A stretch of 64,000 bases of DNA from Seriola aureovittata (GCF_021018895.1 NC_079380.1:2600736-2664735); one strand, 5' to 3'; counted from the stretch's first letter, positions 23,654 to 36,459 are shown. Notes: generated by a model from the sequence alone, not told the origin. A program made the numbers and translations.

Positions 23654-24400
23654 CAATTATGTTAAATATGTATTTAAGTGTTGAATAAAAATCTTTCAAT
23701 ATCAAGTTTTTCTCATAATCTTCATGTCATAAAAATACAACTAACGTGGCCTGTGAGGTGAACTGTAACATTTCACTCCTTACAGTTTGAACACACTGTT
23801 TTAGAAGATACAGACAGAAATATCAACCATGTTACAACCATCCTGAGTCTAAAGTCCAGACGTGAGGCTGAGGAGTCAGTTAGTAGATTAAAGGGCAAGT
23901 CATAGAAATATTGATGTAGCTAGTCTCCCTCCAAACCTATTCGATTTTTCAGAATTAAGTTATTTAGTTAATTAGACCAGTATTATTCAAAGGTCTACAT
24001 TTTATTTCTAGATTGTCTTTACACTTCTAGGAAAAACATTCCAGTGGAAACCATGTGCAACCATGGCGGTTTTTACCATGTGTGAAAAAACAGCATGTTT
24101 TTAGCATGGAGTGTAAACTCCCCTCAGGTTGCTAAAAGCCCCAATTCCCAGTAAAAAAAAAAAACCACAGAGGACATGCAGCAGTCCTGCAGTGAGTGTA
24201 ATAAAGGTCTTATCTGAAGTGTCAGATTACACTCAGGACAGTGGCTGCAAGGAACGCCTGTAGTATTTACTGGAGAAGGCTTGAAAATCAATATCAAATC
24301 AATGTGATTCCATTTTTCTTTTTTTCAGCACATTTACACCCAGAACACAGACAGAGGCTGAAGATGTTTGTCCAGGAGATTTATGTCAGACTTGGGAAAA

Positions 24401-24464
24401 GGCGTGGTGGACTGTGGTGGACTGTGGTGGACTGTGGTGGACTGTAGTGGATTCTGGTGGACTT
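24401..24464. repeat. 10 bp minisatellite (ACTGTGGTGG)n
   Basis: About six tandem copies of ACTGTGGTGG, the last two degenerate, in the hoxb7a intron. Confidence 0.93.
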
Positions 24465-26732
24465 TGTCTCTGATTAGCATGTGACAAAAAACAAATCTTG
24501 CTGCTGCTGATTAAAGATGTGAGAACATACAGGCAGAGACTGTGTTGTCCGTGCGTCACTCTGGTCACTGTGAAAATCTGCCATCACACATTTATGAGCC
24601 TTCACTAAATACCAGCTAATGCCTGTTAAAGTCCAGATGACAGTCACGAAGCCCAGAGAGGCTGGTCACCACTCTTTGTGACCCAACTGACCTGCAGTGT
24701 GAGCTCAGGGATGTTTACAGATCCTCTAGTAGAAAGCTGAAACCTCAGAGCTCAGATAAAAAAAAAAAAATGCATTTGAATTATGTGTCAGAGAGTTCAG
24801 CAACAGCCTCCCAGAAATCCAAAACTCACACTCCCAGAGACTGTGGCGCAGCAGAGGGAGTTTTGTTTTCACGGGACTCTGCAGAGGAAATCAGCAGAGA
24901 TGTTGCCGTGGCCTACAGACGACCTCTGAGTGGTGAAAATGTGACCCAGTTTCTCTTTAACCTTCAGGCTGTGTGTGACCTCGTAAAGACTGGAGGTCAG
25001 CCTGGTTTCTGTGGTCTTACTCAGCAAGACCGAGCACATTTGACATGAAGAGCAATAGATTTTTTTTTTTCTTTGAATCTAATTAGTAATGCTCTAACGT
25101 CTGTTGTACACTAGCAGCCTGACTGAGCTGATTCATGGAGCCGGTGGAAACTCAAACAGCTCATCAGCAGTGACAGTCAGTCAGATTCTGCGCCGTTCTA
25201 CATCTATATCCCTCTGCTCACTGTGCTGCATGTGTTTCTCTTTGAGGTGAACAGAGTGTGAAGTAAATATTGAACAGTGATCCGCGCAGACAGAAGCTAA
25301 ACCCGCAGTTTAACCACATCATTTACTAACGGCTTTATGGTGTTTACCAAGCCACAAGTGAAACGGCTTTGCCAGGAAGTGGAGGTGGCAACAAGTGGCC
25401 ACCAGGTGTGGACTGAGACGAGTCAACAAAACTAACATTCAGAGAGGTGATGGAAACATTATTCATTCACTGTGGAGATCAGTCTAATGTCAAACATTAC
25501 TATTATTGATAAGCAAAGGCTTCATCCATTAATCAATTGTAAAATGTTTAATAGGATAGTACTGATACATTTGAAGCAAATGGATTTAACATTTAAACCA
25601 AAGATCAGCAGTTTGAGGCAGTTTTCAGTTTCTGGAACTTTACTTCTTTTACTTTCTTTTGAAAGCCCCATATTTCAATATTTTGTTACAGATGTCTGTT
25701 AATGTTCTGACCCTTGTGTTTTTCTTTTGGTGAGGTTTCAAAGTTTCGTCGGAGAAGTGCAGGGGCATTCTGGGATTCAGTGGCATCACTGTGTGGGAGC
25801 AAGTAAACAAAGAAAAAACAAAAACTGTGAAACAAAATCCCTGATCCTGAGTTTATTAAAAAAAATAAAGCTCATGAGATAGTGAGACATTTTATTTGTG
25901 TAGACTACTATCTCAAACCTTTAAGAGCAAATTAAAATTAAAAGTTAAAATTTTATCTCATCATATCAGAATTTTGATATTTAAATATTTTACATTTTAA
26001 CTTTTTTTTTTACTTAGGCTACCAAAGTAAGTTTAGTGAATCCTTACATTTTATCTTTTTACATTTTATAATTTTGTACATTTCATCTTTTTTTGTTCTA
26101 TGTAACAAAAATATTGAAGATAACCTCAACTCCATCCAGTCAGCAGTAAACCTGTGTGTAGTAAATCAAACCTATCACGTATGACCTGATAAGTCAACAT
26201 GAGCATGTTTATTTACCACAAGTATTTATTTATTTGTTTATTTTCACATTTCTCCCACTGTTCTCTTTTCCTGGTGGAATTGTGGAAACTATTCAAACAA
26301 TATTCATCAATCGAGATATAGCTTTCGGTATTTCACCATGGGCTTGAAACCACAAAGTTCAGCTGTCACTCCGTATTCTGTGACCTGAATATGAGTTTCA
26401 TCCGTACTACCTTGTTTCCATGGAAACATTTTTAATCGTAACGCGTTTTATTTTTGGTAAATCGTTGGGGAAAAAAACTGCTCCTTTAAAATTTAGACAG
26501 GTTAAATATCGTGTTGTTCAGATTAGATGCTGCAGAATGGAATGTTGAAATGTTTGGTAGCAGCCTTCAAAATAAAGCGACGATCCAAATGTTTGTAGTA
26601 GCCTTAATAAAATTCCTCCTCAGGTCACATGGTATAACAGCTGTAGGTTACTTTGTGTTTTCAAGCTGATGAACATCTTAACAAGGAATTTCTGAAGTTA
26701 AGATTCTGCTAAATATTTTGTCTGATCAGTCC

Positions 26733-26736
<4 letters not shown>

Positions 26737-26766
<30 letters not shown>

Positions 26767-26768
26767 TG

Positions 26769-26812
<44 letters not shown>

Positions 26813-26815
26813 TCT
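26737..26815. repeat. (GT)n microsatellite
   Basis: Interrupted GT run that ends only about 50 bp before the hoxb7a exon 2 acceptor. Confidence 0.95.
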
Positions 26816-26859
26816 GCACAGAGACTTTGTTCTGATTGGGGAGATATGTTCTTGTGTGA

Positions 26860-27144
<285 letters not shown>

Positions 27145-27780
27145 CTAGACTGGACACTGCTGAGGAACAAAGCAGGATAACAAAGTGTTTCAGCTTCACT
27201 CTGCAGTCAGGTTATTGTCACCCAGCAACAACTGCACTGTAAAAAAAAAAATCATACAGGATTTTAGTGGTTTCATCTTTTCTCATTAACTTCATGTAAA
27301 TTTGTAAGTTTTGTTCATTTCAATTGATAAACATGAGTTGTTCTAACTTAAAGTATGTTGACTTGAAGAAAATAAGAATTAAGTTTTTAAAGAAACAAAA
27401 CTAGCATAATAACAGACTTCCCAGCATGCATTGCCGGGAGTTAAAACTGTCCAGACACTCTCATTTTTTGTAGTTTGATGAAAACAGACATGATGTAAAC
27501 TTCAAGTCTAAAGTCGTTGCTGTTTCTTATAAGGAATATAATAATAAAAATATAAGTCCACTTGATTTGAAAACTTACATTTAATTGCTGCCTTAAAACA
27601 TGAGTAAACTTGACTTGAAATGGCGACTGGTGTGAATAAAGTTACCTTAACTTGAAATTGTGAGATAAAATAGAGTGGAATTGAATGTTTTTTTTTAACA
27701 AGGTAAAGCAGGTTTTCTTGAATGGATAATATAACATAATTGAACAACTTTTACAATTTCACTTTTTGAGTTGAAACAAA
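27145..27780 (+). mobile_element. Possible MITE in hoxb7a 3' flank
   Basis: The left end CACTGTAAAAAAAAAAAATC (about 27235) opens a 530 bp AT-rich segment. It is rich in ACTTGAA/TTCAAGT words and contains a CCCAGCATGCATTGCCGGGA block. This composition resembles non-autonomous fish DNA elements whose ends read CACTGTAAAAA. The right end near 27750-27765 (CTTTTACAATTTCAC) is degenerate. The only nearby AATAAA (27635-27640) lies inside it, so the hoxb7a transcript may end within the element. I saw no separate hoxb7a poly(A) signal in the 90 bases before it. Confidence 0.4.
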
Positions 27781-27798
27781 GCTTGTCTTAAACTTGTA

Positions 27799-27845
27799 CA
27801 TTAGTTATTATAACTAATGTTAAAAAATTATTATAACTAATGTTA
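27799..27845. repeat. Short hairpin plus 18 bp direct repeat
   Basis: ACATTAGTTA and TAACTAATGT form a 10 bp stem with a 3-base loop. TTATTATAACTAATGTTA is present twice (27805-27822 and 27828-27845) with a 5-base spacer. Confidence 0.85.
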
Positions 27846-27849
27846 TAAA

Positions 27850-30800
27850 ATGACGTTAGCTATAAATAATGTGTAGATCCTGTATACTCATCCCTTTTAC
27901 ATCTATTTAATTTTGATTAGAACATGTGATATATGTCTTAATGTAGACCTGCTAAAATTCCATATATTAATTCAGCTCAGTCATGCCTGGTGTTTGTGGG
28001 ACTATCCTCTAGCTAAAGTTTCCTGAAAGTAAATTAATATATTCATCATAGACACTCATATCGGAAATATCCACTTACTGTACTCGTGTGTTTGTAGCAC
28101 TGTATTTCCTCAACATTTCACATTCTGTTTGTTCAGACATGTAGAGGAACCCTCACACCATTTGGGATGAGTCAGAGCTTGCATCGCCAAATGAGCGGAG
28201 TTCAGATGTGTCAACACCCATTTGTCCTGGCTTTATTTTGCACTTCTTTTATTTCTGGGGTTTGTCAAAATATTTGTCAGTTCATCTGCATTTGCGCCAA
28301 AACTGACAACTGTTTACTGACATTTTTAAGGCAGCAACTGAATTTAAGTTTTTAACCACATGAATTATTTTTACGGCCTGAGAAGCTGTTAAAGACACGT
28401 TAAAACGATAGGAAATAATATGTAACTTACATCAGTGTAGTTATGTGCTGTGATGTATTTATTTCCATCCGGTTGCAGGGCAGAATCATCATGTTTCAGC
28501 TCTGTGTGTCTCTTCAACCTCTTCAACAGCAGAGAGGGAAACCAGAAAGTAATGATCATGTGTGGGGGTCTATGTCAGTTCAGGTTTTATGGAATCCATA
28601 TAGAATCCTTCATGTTATTGTGAGAGAAGTTTTCATCACCTGATCCGCAGCAGAAAGGGACACAATGTTTGTTCACGTAACGAATGAAAGGGCAGAACTG
28701 ATGTCTGTGGATATGCTGCTTATTGTTAATGATGAAAACTGTGTATAATCCAGAGAATGAAAGGATGCAGGGATGGAATCACAGCTTCATGTTGCTTTGT
28801 TGTGATTCCCACTGACTTATGAATTTTTCTTATTGCCCAGCCACCAACTACACTCTGTGCACTTTCCCCGCTTTTTAGGAAAAGATCCTCATAATTACAC
28901 ATTTAATTACTTTGAATTTCTGTTCATTTAAACTCCTTTATGATCTCAATTTTTAAAAACAGGTTTGTAGTGGAGGATTTTTTTTTTCAGATTTTCCATC
29001 TAATCAGAATCACAAAAATATCAAAATCAGCATTAAAAAAAAAGCCAACACGTTATAGTAGCTGTGGCTACATCTGCTCTTGTGTTGTAGAATATGGGGT
29101 TGATTCTGTCTCTAAAGGGTTAGTAGGGTTAGTAATATATGTAATATCAAATCTTCAAATGTCATGTGCTTAAACTATATGTGCACGTTGTCCTGAATTG
29201 ATTTTTGATTCAATAATTCAGTTGATAGAATATAACTCTTATATCTTTGAATAGTTGGTCAATGAGTTTGTGTCTGTCTCGTGTTTGTTAATAAATGGCT
29301 CCACTGGAGTTCAGCTGTGTCTTCTCTTGTATGTAAATAATAAAAAATGTCGACTGATGAGTTTGTTGCCACATTTTTAACTGTCCCACATTTGCATTTT
29401 TGTGGTTCGGTTTGAAGACAAAACTTACAACACACAAACAATATGACTGATATTCCAACAACCACTGTCAGTCATCATTTATGGTCCGACACAATAACTT
29501 CAACACGTGGTTTACTAAGTCTTTATTATGTCTTTGATGAAGTCTTTGCTTCAGCAGCCCTTATTTCATCCATTCATCATTCACTTTTCAAATACTCTCT
29601 GGTCACAAAGAAGGTGAGTAAATAAACGTGACTTGTAAACATTGATCATTCTGCAGAGTTCAACTTCAAGCAGATGTAACATATCATGTAGTTCATGCAG
29701 GTCAGACATAACACATGTAGAATTTCCCATCCACCCACTCTTCATTCATCTCTGACTGTAAGAACAGTTTGTGTAGTTCTTGTCTGAGTCATTTAACACT
29801 TCAGGCAAACTTGTTTTAAAGTGTCTGTGAAACAGCCTCTTAAAGTCACAAATCAAATGTGAATTCAAATATTTTATTTTCACATGTTAAAATATTTGAT
29901 CTACAAAGACATTACAACCAAACACGTTGTGTTTAAGATGAAAAGATTTGTTTCATTTTCACGTCACAACGATAAAATGAATGGGAACATGTCCGGGCTT
30001 GTATTCTTACAATCTTTAATTACATAACTTCACCAATCAAACATGTTTACATTCATCTGCTGCCATCTGTTCATTAAAGTTACTCTGCTATAGAAAAAAG
30101 GAGGTTTCCGGAAAAGAGTCATTATCAAAGTACAGTATTAACTTCTAATCTTCCTCAATAGCTTTCTCTTTGATTTGAGGGTGAAGTCATTACTTTCACA
30201 GATTGTAAACCAGTAACATCCTCACTTTGTTTACAGGTTTAAACAGGTGTAAACAAGTTGTAAACAAGGTGACAACTAATAGTATTCCAAGTTTCAGCAT
30301 TTAGACTAAGGCAACATCTTTATACACAAAGCAGATGAATCCTCTAAATAAAATGACGTGTGTGAGTTTTGGATTAAAGCATCTTCCGGTTGTTTCACAT
30401 GTACATGACCCATTTTTTAACACTGAACAATGAAAATAAACGTATAAAAATGTCATTTGATGCTCGAAACATAAAAGAAGAAAAGACATATATCCATCCG
30501 CCGATGAAGACTGTGAGCGGAGGTTGAAAGCTCCAGGAAAATGTTAGAATAAGTTAGAGCTACGATTTTTTTTTTTGTCTAATTTTTGCCAACTCATTGA
30601 GGTTTTTTCAGAGACCATTGGTAGAAAATGAATGAATAGTAAGTATTAAGTAAGTTATTTAGATGTAGCCTATAGTTTAACTGACACGCTGAACACGTCA
30701 TGGCACATCCTGTCTACAAAAATAGAAGACTGTATTTTAGCATTATTGTCTGAGGCAAAAATACAGCACGTTGGACAAAATGAGACAAGATCCGCCTCGA

Positions 30801-31099
30801 ACACTCAGATCTTCATCCCGCTCTGTTTGACACATACCAACAAATGACACCGAAATACACAATTTATTTGATATATAATAATTATAAATAGTGCACAAAT
30901 ATTTCCTGCCAAAAGAACACGGGTAAGAGCAACTATGTTAAAACACTGACGTCAATAATAAAACTTTAGGCTACAGAAAATATGAAAATCTCCTTTTGTT
31001 TTTTCTTTTAAAATAAAATTGACCGTGGAACTTTAAGTTTACAAGTATCTTATTTTGAAGAAAAATTGAAATAAGTGTATAACAAACCATCTCCCTCCA
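27850..31099. other. Intergenic hoxb7a-hoxb6a, proximal part
   Basis: AT-rich, largely unique and almost free of microsatellites, unlike the rest of the window. No exon was recognised. A group of forkhead-like motifs lies at 30205-30267. Confidence 0.55.
30205..30267. promoter_or_regulatory. Forkhead-like motif cluster
   Basis: GTAAAC (30205-30210), TGTTTAC (30228-30234), TTTAAACA (30238-30245), GTAAACAA (30249-30256) and GTAAACAA (30260-30267). These are FOX-type cores in 63 bp. Function is inferred from density only. Confidence 0.35.
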
Positions 31100-31610
31100 G
31101 AGCGACTAGACCACAAAAACTGCCCAGTTTGCGGCTGTTTCTGCACATTTTAACCTGAGCTTATTGCAGATGCGCCAAAATCCTCCGAGTCTGCTTCTGT
31201 GAAGCTGTGAAGCAAATATTCACTAAATCCAATGGAAATGTGCAGGAGACCGGGTAGCCTGTGGAAGTCCTCGGCAGTCTGAAAATCAGAAAGTGCAAGT
31301 AAAGTGTTGGAGAGCGTCGGTGAGTGGGGGGATGTTATGGCAGCTCCTAATGTCTTTATTGCGCCCGTGAAAAGGCCGGAAACCCCAATAAAAGCAAGAA
31401 ACACACAAAGAGACCAACTGATCGGGGGATCGAGCGGCCAGTTTGCGCCTCCTGCTTCTGTGTCGCTGCTTTATTTTTCTATTAATTTTTAACCCGGGAC
31501 ATGAACATAGAGGAAGCGTTGGATCCGCGTCTCCTGTTATAACCAGACGCCGCGGTTTGGAGAGGTCACGCGTGGGTCACCGAGGGTTTAAAATCAAGTG
31601 TTCTGGGTTT
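31100..31610. promoter_or_regulatory. GC-richer block with DR5 element
   Basis: Unique sequence with many more CpGs than its surroundings, including TTATTGCGCCCGTG and TCGAGCGGCCAG. It ends in a DR5 element (31563-31579). Candidate enhancer or promoter of an unannotated transcript. Confidence 0.45.
31563..31579 (+). promoter_or_regulatory. Candidate RARE (DR5)
   Basis: AGGTCA-CGCGT-GGGTCA. Both half sites fit RGKTCA exactly with 5-base spacing, the classical RAR/RXR element. DR5 and DR2 RAREs control HoxB genes in vertebrates, but the best-known HoxB ones lie further 3', around Hoxb1 and between Hoxb4 and Hoxb5. Confidence 0.6.
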
Positions 31611-31725
31611 AAATAGGATGATACGGACTGAATCTGCAGGCTGTCTGTGCTGGAAACTGATTGTGTGTGACCATCCAGGCTTCAGCCAAAACATGGAGTG
31701 TTTTTATTCAGTCCTGTTGCAGTTT

Positions 31726-31727
<2 letters not shown>

Positions 31728-31793
<66 letters not shown>
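31728..31793. repeat. (CA)n microsatellite
   Basis: Pure CA run of about 65 bp. Confidence 0.97.
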
Positions 31794-31795
<2 letters not shown>

Positions 31796-32692
31796 CCGTG
31801 CTTTATTCGTAGGCCTGTGGGCGAAATTCGTAAATGTTATTTGGATTATTTCTAATACAGATAGAAGTAGATTGAGGAAACCAACAATATGTGAAACGGT
31901 TCAGGTGTGGCCTGTTGTGCGCTGTCGGTCTACGGGTCTTTCATCGCTTAAATATGCGGCTAAATCCAGGTTTGACTTGTCCAAAACACTGGCGTTGCTA
32001 TCCGAGAATTTAAAAATCAATAACTAATAGGCTAATTAGTAGGTCAGTAGCCTATAATTTAGGGTAAACGGGAAACAGAAGTTGTTTTTGTCATAGGCAC
32101 AGAGCATCTCACATATTTATTATTCGCAGTGCGTTAGGTTCAGGCTCAGGTTGTTGTGTAGGAGGACAGACCTTCATACACAAAAACACATAGATGCATT
32201 TGAACATCTTACCACGAGCAGAGAAAACATATTCAGGTGTGTTTCACATCTCTCCCATGGCGCAGCTTCGTCTGAATGAAGCTGATTTTCACTGTGAAGT
32301 AACGGATTGTGTAAAAAGGAAATGACTGCAGCGTGTGCTCGCAGAGAGTCTGAGCTCCCTGCAGCTCCGGGCCTGCAGGCCGTTAAAACTGTCACGCGTT
32401 GCCGCATTGCGAAATCGCTTTTACGCACGACGTTTCGGGCCCACACCAGCAGGGATTTTGGAAATGCAGGTGATGCTGTTGTGATGCAGATCCTCATCAT
32501 CTTCATCACCGGGTTCGAACTCACCCTGGTCACGTTAACCAGGACGCCTCTGCCAAAACTCCACTATTTTACCATGGAACGTATTAACACAAGCCCAGCA
32601 TGGTGTAAACCAGGTGACTGGTAAAATGCCACTTTCTTATTTCCATCCATGAAACAGTTTATTTTCTCCTCACGCTGCAGAGTCACTGTTGT

Positions 32693-33096
32693 TGATGGTG
32701 CAGCCACAGCGTCAGGCTTCATTCAAAGACTCGTGTTTACACATCTCGGTAGCTTTGGCCGTGAGATGAGACACTGCTGAGGTTCACAGCAGACACACAA
32801 CATCCACACAACACAGAATATTGCTGGTGTGAATATTCAGTTAGCATATGTTTTCTTCTGGTTATCATTAAACGCGGGAGGATGTGATGGAAACATATTT
32901 ATTTTCAAATCAACAAATGTCATTAACACTAGAACTTTAAATGAACATCATTATGATAAAATTAATAATGAACATAGTGGTTTGTTCATTTAATCTTAAT
33001 GATTTTATTTTATTTATTTATTTATTTATTTTTTACCTTCTGGGTTTAAAAGTGAATTAAATGCATGAGGAAACAGACTAATCTGATGTGGTTCAT
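32693..33096 (+). repeat. Dispersed repeat, copy 1
   Basis: Aligns by eye with 35567-35905 in the same orientation. Shared words include GTCAGGCTTCATTCAAA (32711-32727), GATGGAAACAT (32886-32896) and GATGTGGTTCA near the right end. Copy 1 has about 100 extra bases in the middle and a TTTA-rich stretch at 33000-33035. It is either a transposon-derived repeat or an old local duplication. Confidence 0.75.
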
Positions 33097-33199
33097 TTCA
33101 CCATAAGCACATAGGCTAAATAAACTATTGTCTATTGTCCGTGTCACTAACACTGACATTAAAAGACAGAAAATCCTCCATGTCTGCTCAGTGTTTTGG

Positions 33200-34201
33200 A
33201 AGCTGCTTTGCTGTTTTAAGAGGCGGAAGAGAAGGAAAATGGCGGCGGGGAGAATGAGAGAGAAAGAGCAGGAGCAGCTCCCCTCTAACAGCGCTCCATG
33301 AAGAAATGCAATAAATTCCTTGTTGTTTTATGAAAATTTACAACTTTGTGATACAAGTTTATGAGTGGCCGCGCGCGGGGATTGGCCGACGGGCTGGTCA
33401 TGTGGACGCGCTTAACGTGAACATGAACTTTTTATGATTTCCCAAGCGGCTATATTGCTGCTGCTGCACTCCGCTCCGGCCTGAGCAGCCGGAGAGCAGC
33501 CGGAGAGCAGCCGCGTCTCCTCCGCCGCTCTGCCCGGGGCGCGGAAACCCGGCGACCGCGAGGAAATTAACGCCCAGCTATAATTAAACGGACTAGTTAA
33601 TGAGAATTCTAGTTGTGACTATGGAAACCGGCACGGGGAAACGTTGACAACAACCACCCCCTGCCCCCCTCCCCCAGCCCCTCCTCCTCCTCCTCCTCTT
33701 CTTCTTGTTCTTCCTCCTCGCTATGGCTCCGCGCTCCGTCTGGTCTCGTGCTGCCGTTTACGCTAAATCTGGGGGACCGAGGTGGGGACAGTTCCGCTGA
33801 TGATGAGGCGAAGAGGGGGCGAGCCGCAACATCGAACCCGGGAAAACCACCCCGGAAGAGAAGGCTCATTATTTTTAATTTGAATTTGACATTTTATTGA
33901 ATTTGTCAGGATGGCAATAACGTGGTGATGAAGATGACGACGGTGTTTTGACGACTGGGTGACAACGGGGGAATGCACCCCCCCACCCCCACCCCACCAC
34001 CCTCCTCCTCCTCCTCCTCCTCCTCCTCACCTCCTCGCGCCGCCACCCCTCCATCCAATTATCATCCATCCATCCGGTCTGCACACGGTAGGGCTGTCTC
34101 GTGCCATACCGGGGTGCCTGGCTGCCTGCACGCGGGACGCCGAAGTAAACCGCAGGTGTGTGTGTGTGTGTGCGGGGCTCGTGACGGATTATCAACAAAC
34201 G
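33200..34201 (+). promoter_or_regulatory. CpG-rich promoter-like island with splice donor
   Basis: A block with dense CpG (33230-33620). It has an inverted CCAAT (ATTGG near 33381), GGTCATGTGG, TTTTTATGATTT and TAATTA-type homeodomain cores. Pyrimidine-rich and CpG-rich sequence follows to ACG|GTAAGA, a good donor at 34202. The arrangement suggests a promoter plus noncoding first exon read toward hoxb6a. It could be a distal hoxb6a promoter or a lncRNA start. No transcript evidence is available here. Confidence 0.45.
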
Positions 34202-34741
34202 GTAAGACCCGCTCATGCACGTTCCTCCTCTGCGCGCTGCTGCCGCTGCCGCTGCTGCACGCGCACTGTTTAACAGGAGCAAAAACAAGTCAGATTGTGG
34301 AGCTGTGCGTGATTGTGCTGCTTCTGGTTGATGCATTAACGCTGTGAATGAGGTGCTACGCAGATTAAAGCGTTTCCCTCTGCATTAGGCTGCATGATCA
34401 TGATGCATGATCCAGATGAGCTGCCTCTCTGAGTGCTGGGATTAGTTGGAGGAAAGAGAGACATCCATAGGTTCAAACTCGGCTGTCTGAGATCCGGAAC
34501 ATTAGAGCTCACGTCTTCTTGCCCTTAGCCGTGTGGTGTATGAAGGGAGGGGGTAGATATGTTCATGAGAATGAGGCTGGCTTCCATGTGAGGGCAGGTC
34601 CGCCGGGTTTGTTCTATCCACATTTTGAAATCGCTGTTTTAAATTCGCGTATAAGAAGAAGAGACGTCAGTTCTTACCGGTTGATTCTTACTGTGAGTCT
34701 TCACCAGGCTTCAGGTGAAGCAGCTGTAACTCGCCTCTGTC

Positions 34742-34746
<5 letters not shown>

Positions 34747-34803
<57 letters not shown>

Positions 34804-34894
34804 TCCCATTGTTGCTCTGGGAACGTGTTATTTTAATGCTCCACTTCCAGATCACAGTGGAAGCGCTTCCAGGTTCTTTCAGCTAACTGACAGC

Positions 34895-34961
<67 letters not shown>

Positions 34962-35030
34962 TGTGTGTGTGTGTGTGTGTTTGTATGTGTGTGTGTGTGT
35001 GTTTGTATGTGTGTGGGTGTGTGAGAGAGA
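34747..35030. repeat. (GT)n microsatellites
   Basis: GT run at 34747-34801 and a longer interrupted run at 34898-35022 ending in GAGAGAGA. Confidence 0.96.
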
Positions 35031-35566
35031 GAGAGAGTTCAGACACAAGAATGTTTTTCTGTCTTGGTCCGTCCAGCCCACTTTTATGACTTTGTTTCCC
35101 TTCTCATTTCCTCCCTGCGGCGCCCGGGTTAGTTTTTTTACCCCACAGCTAACTGGTCAGGATTTACCCCCCCCACCCCCACCCCCTCACCAGCAACCCC
35201 CACACATACCCTCACAAACACATCTGCAGGTCTGTCTGTCTTCTCTATGGTCTCCAATTTGTTGCTGTCTCAAATATCAAACACCTCTCACCTACTGATG
35301 GGAATCACTTCATCACAAACACACGCGCACGCACACATGCACACACGCATAATGCTGTTACTACAGTTTTGAGGACACTCCTTGGCACATCGGCCCACAT
35401 TCCCTAACCCTATAACCTCAACCATGACAACTAAATGCCTAAACCCAACTCTCACCCAAAACTCAAGTCTGAGAACAGCTATGAATGTGCGTGTGAAGGT
35501 CCTGGTCTACTACTAGAATGTTTTTCCAGCTCTGCAGGAACACCTTTGTTCTCGGGTTTCTATGGT

Positions 35567-35905
35567 TATGGTGGAGCCACAGAGTCAGGCTTCATTCAAA
35601 TACAGTTTTGTTTTTGTTTTTTTGTTGTTGTTTTTTTACCGGATCTACATCTTGGTAGCTTGTGTTCTTCTGGCCGCATTAAAGGCGGAAGGTTGGGATG
35701 GAAACATTTTTATTCTCACATCAACAAAGTGTCATTAATAAGATACAATGGACATAGCACTTTGTTAATTCTGCCAAATTGTGGCACGTGGGTTTTATGA
35801 CGTTGTAGGCCTATCTAAAAAAAAAGTGTAATTTTTTTTAACCGTTTGGGTTGAAAAATGAATGAAATGCATTGGGGAACAGATTAATCTCGGATGTGGT
35901 TCAGT
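35567..35905 (+). repeat. Dispersed repeat, copy 2
   Basis: Second copy of the 32.7 kb repeat: GTCAGGCTTCATTCAAA at 35584-35600, GATGGAAACAT at 35697-35707 and GGATGTGGTTCA near the end. It lacks the central segment of copy 1. Its own right part contains a TAGGCCTA at 35806-35813. Confidence 0.75.
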
Positions 35906-36086
35906 CTGGCAAAGCAAACGTGATCGTGGGATGCATGGCGTTTCCTCTGCAGCTTTTTAAGCTTTCCGTCGTTTAACGCAGTTGTGGTTTGGGTTAAGAC
36001 CAGGGTTGTGCTTAGGGTTAATCAATGGAGAAATGGAGAAATAAAAATTTAAAAAGTAACAGTTGTTACAAACAAAACGACTTATT

Positions 36087-36087
<1 letters not shown>

Positions 36088-36147
<60 letters not shown>
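36088..36147. repeat. (CA)n microsatellite
   Basis: Pure CA run of about 58 bp. Confidence 0.97.
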
Positions 36148-36148
<1 letters not shown>

Positions 36149-36429
36149 TACAAAATCAGTTGATGCTTCTCAGTATTGTAGTAAAAGTAACAACACTTTT
36201 TGCACTCTCTGAAGTAGACTACTGTACATGTAAATGTGTGTAGAAATTTATCATAAAGATTACTTCATTTTTTTTTCTTTCTTATAACTTATAAATGAAT
36301 CTGAGGTTGGTTCTTTGTGTTGTGAAGCACACAACAAACAACACCAGATTTTATTTTTAGTTGAGTTTTTCAAAATAAAACACAGGGCGCTCTCACACAG
36401 ACATTGATATAGAAAATTCAGACCCAACA

Positions 36430-36453
36430 CCCCCCCCCCCCCCCCCCCCCCCC
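36430..36453. repeat. Poly(C) run, 24 bases
   Basis: Uninterrupted C run, so a G-run on the minus strand. Confidence 0.95.
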
Positions 36454-36459
36454 TCTGCT

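Noticed and set aside
32505..32530. GGGTTCGAACTC resembling a tRNA B box
   Set aside because: No A box upstream and no acceptor stem.
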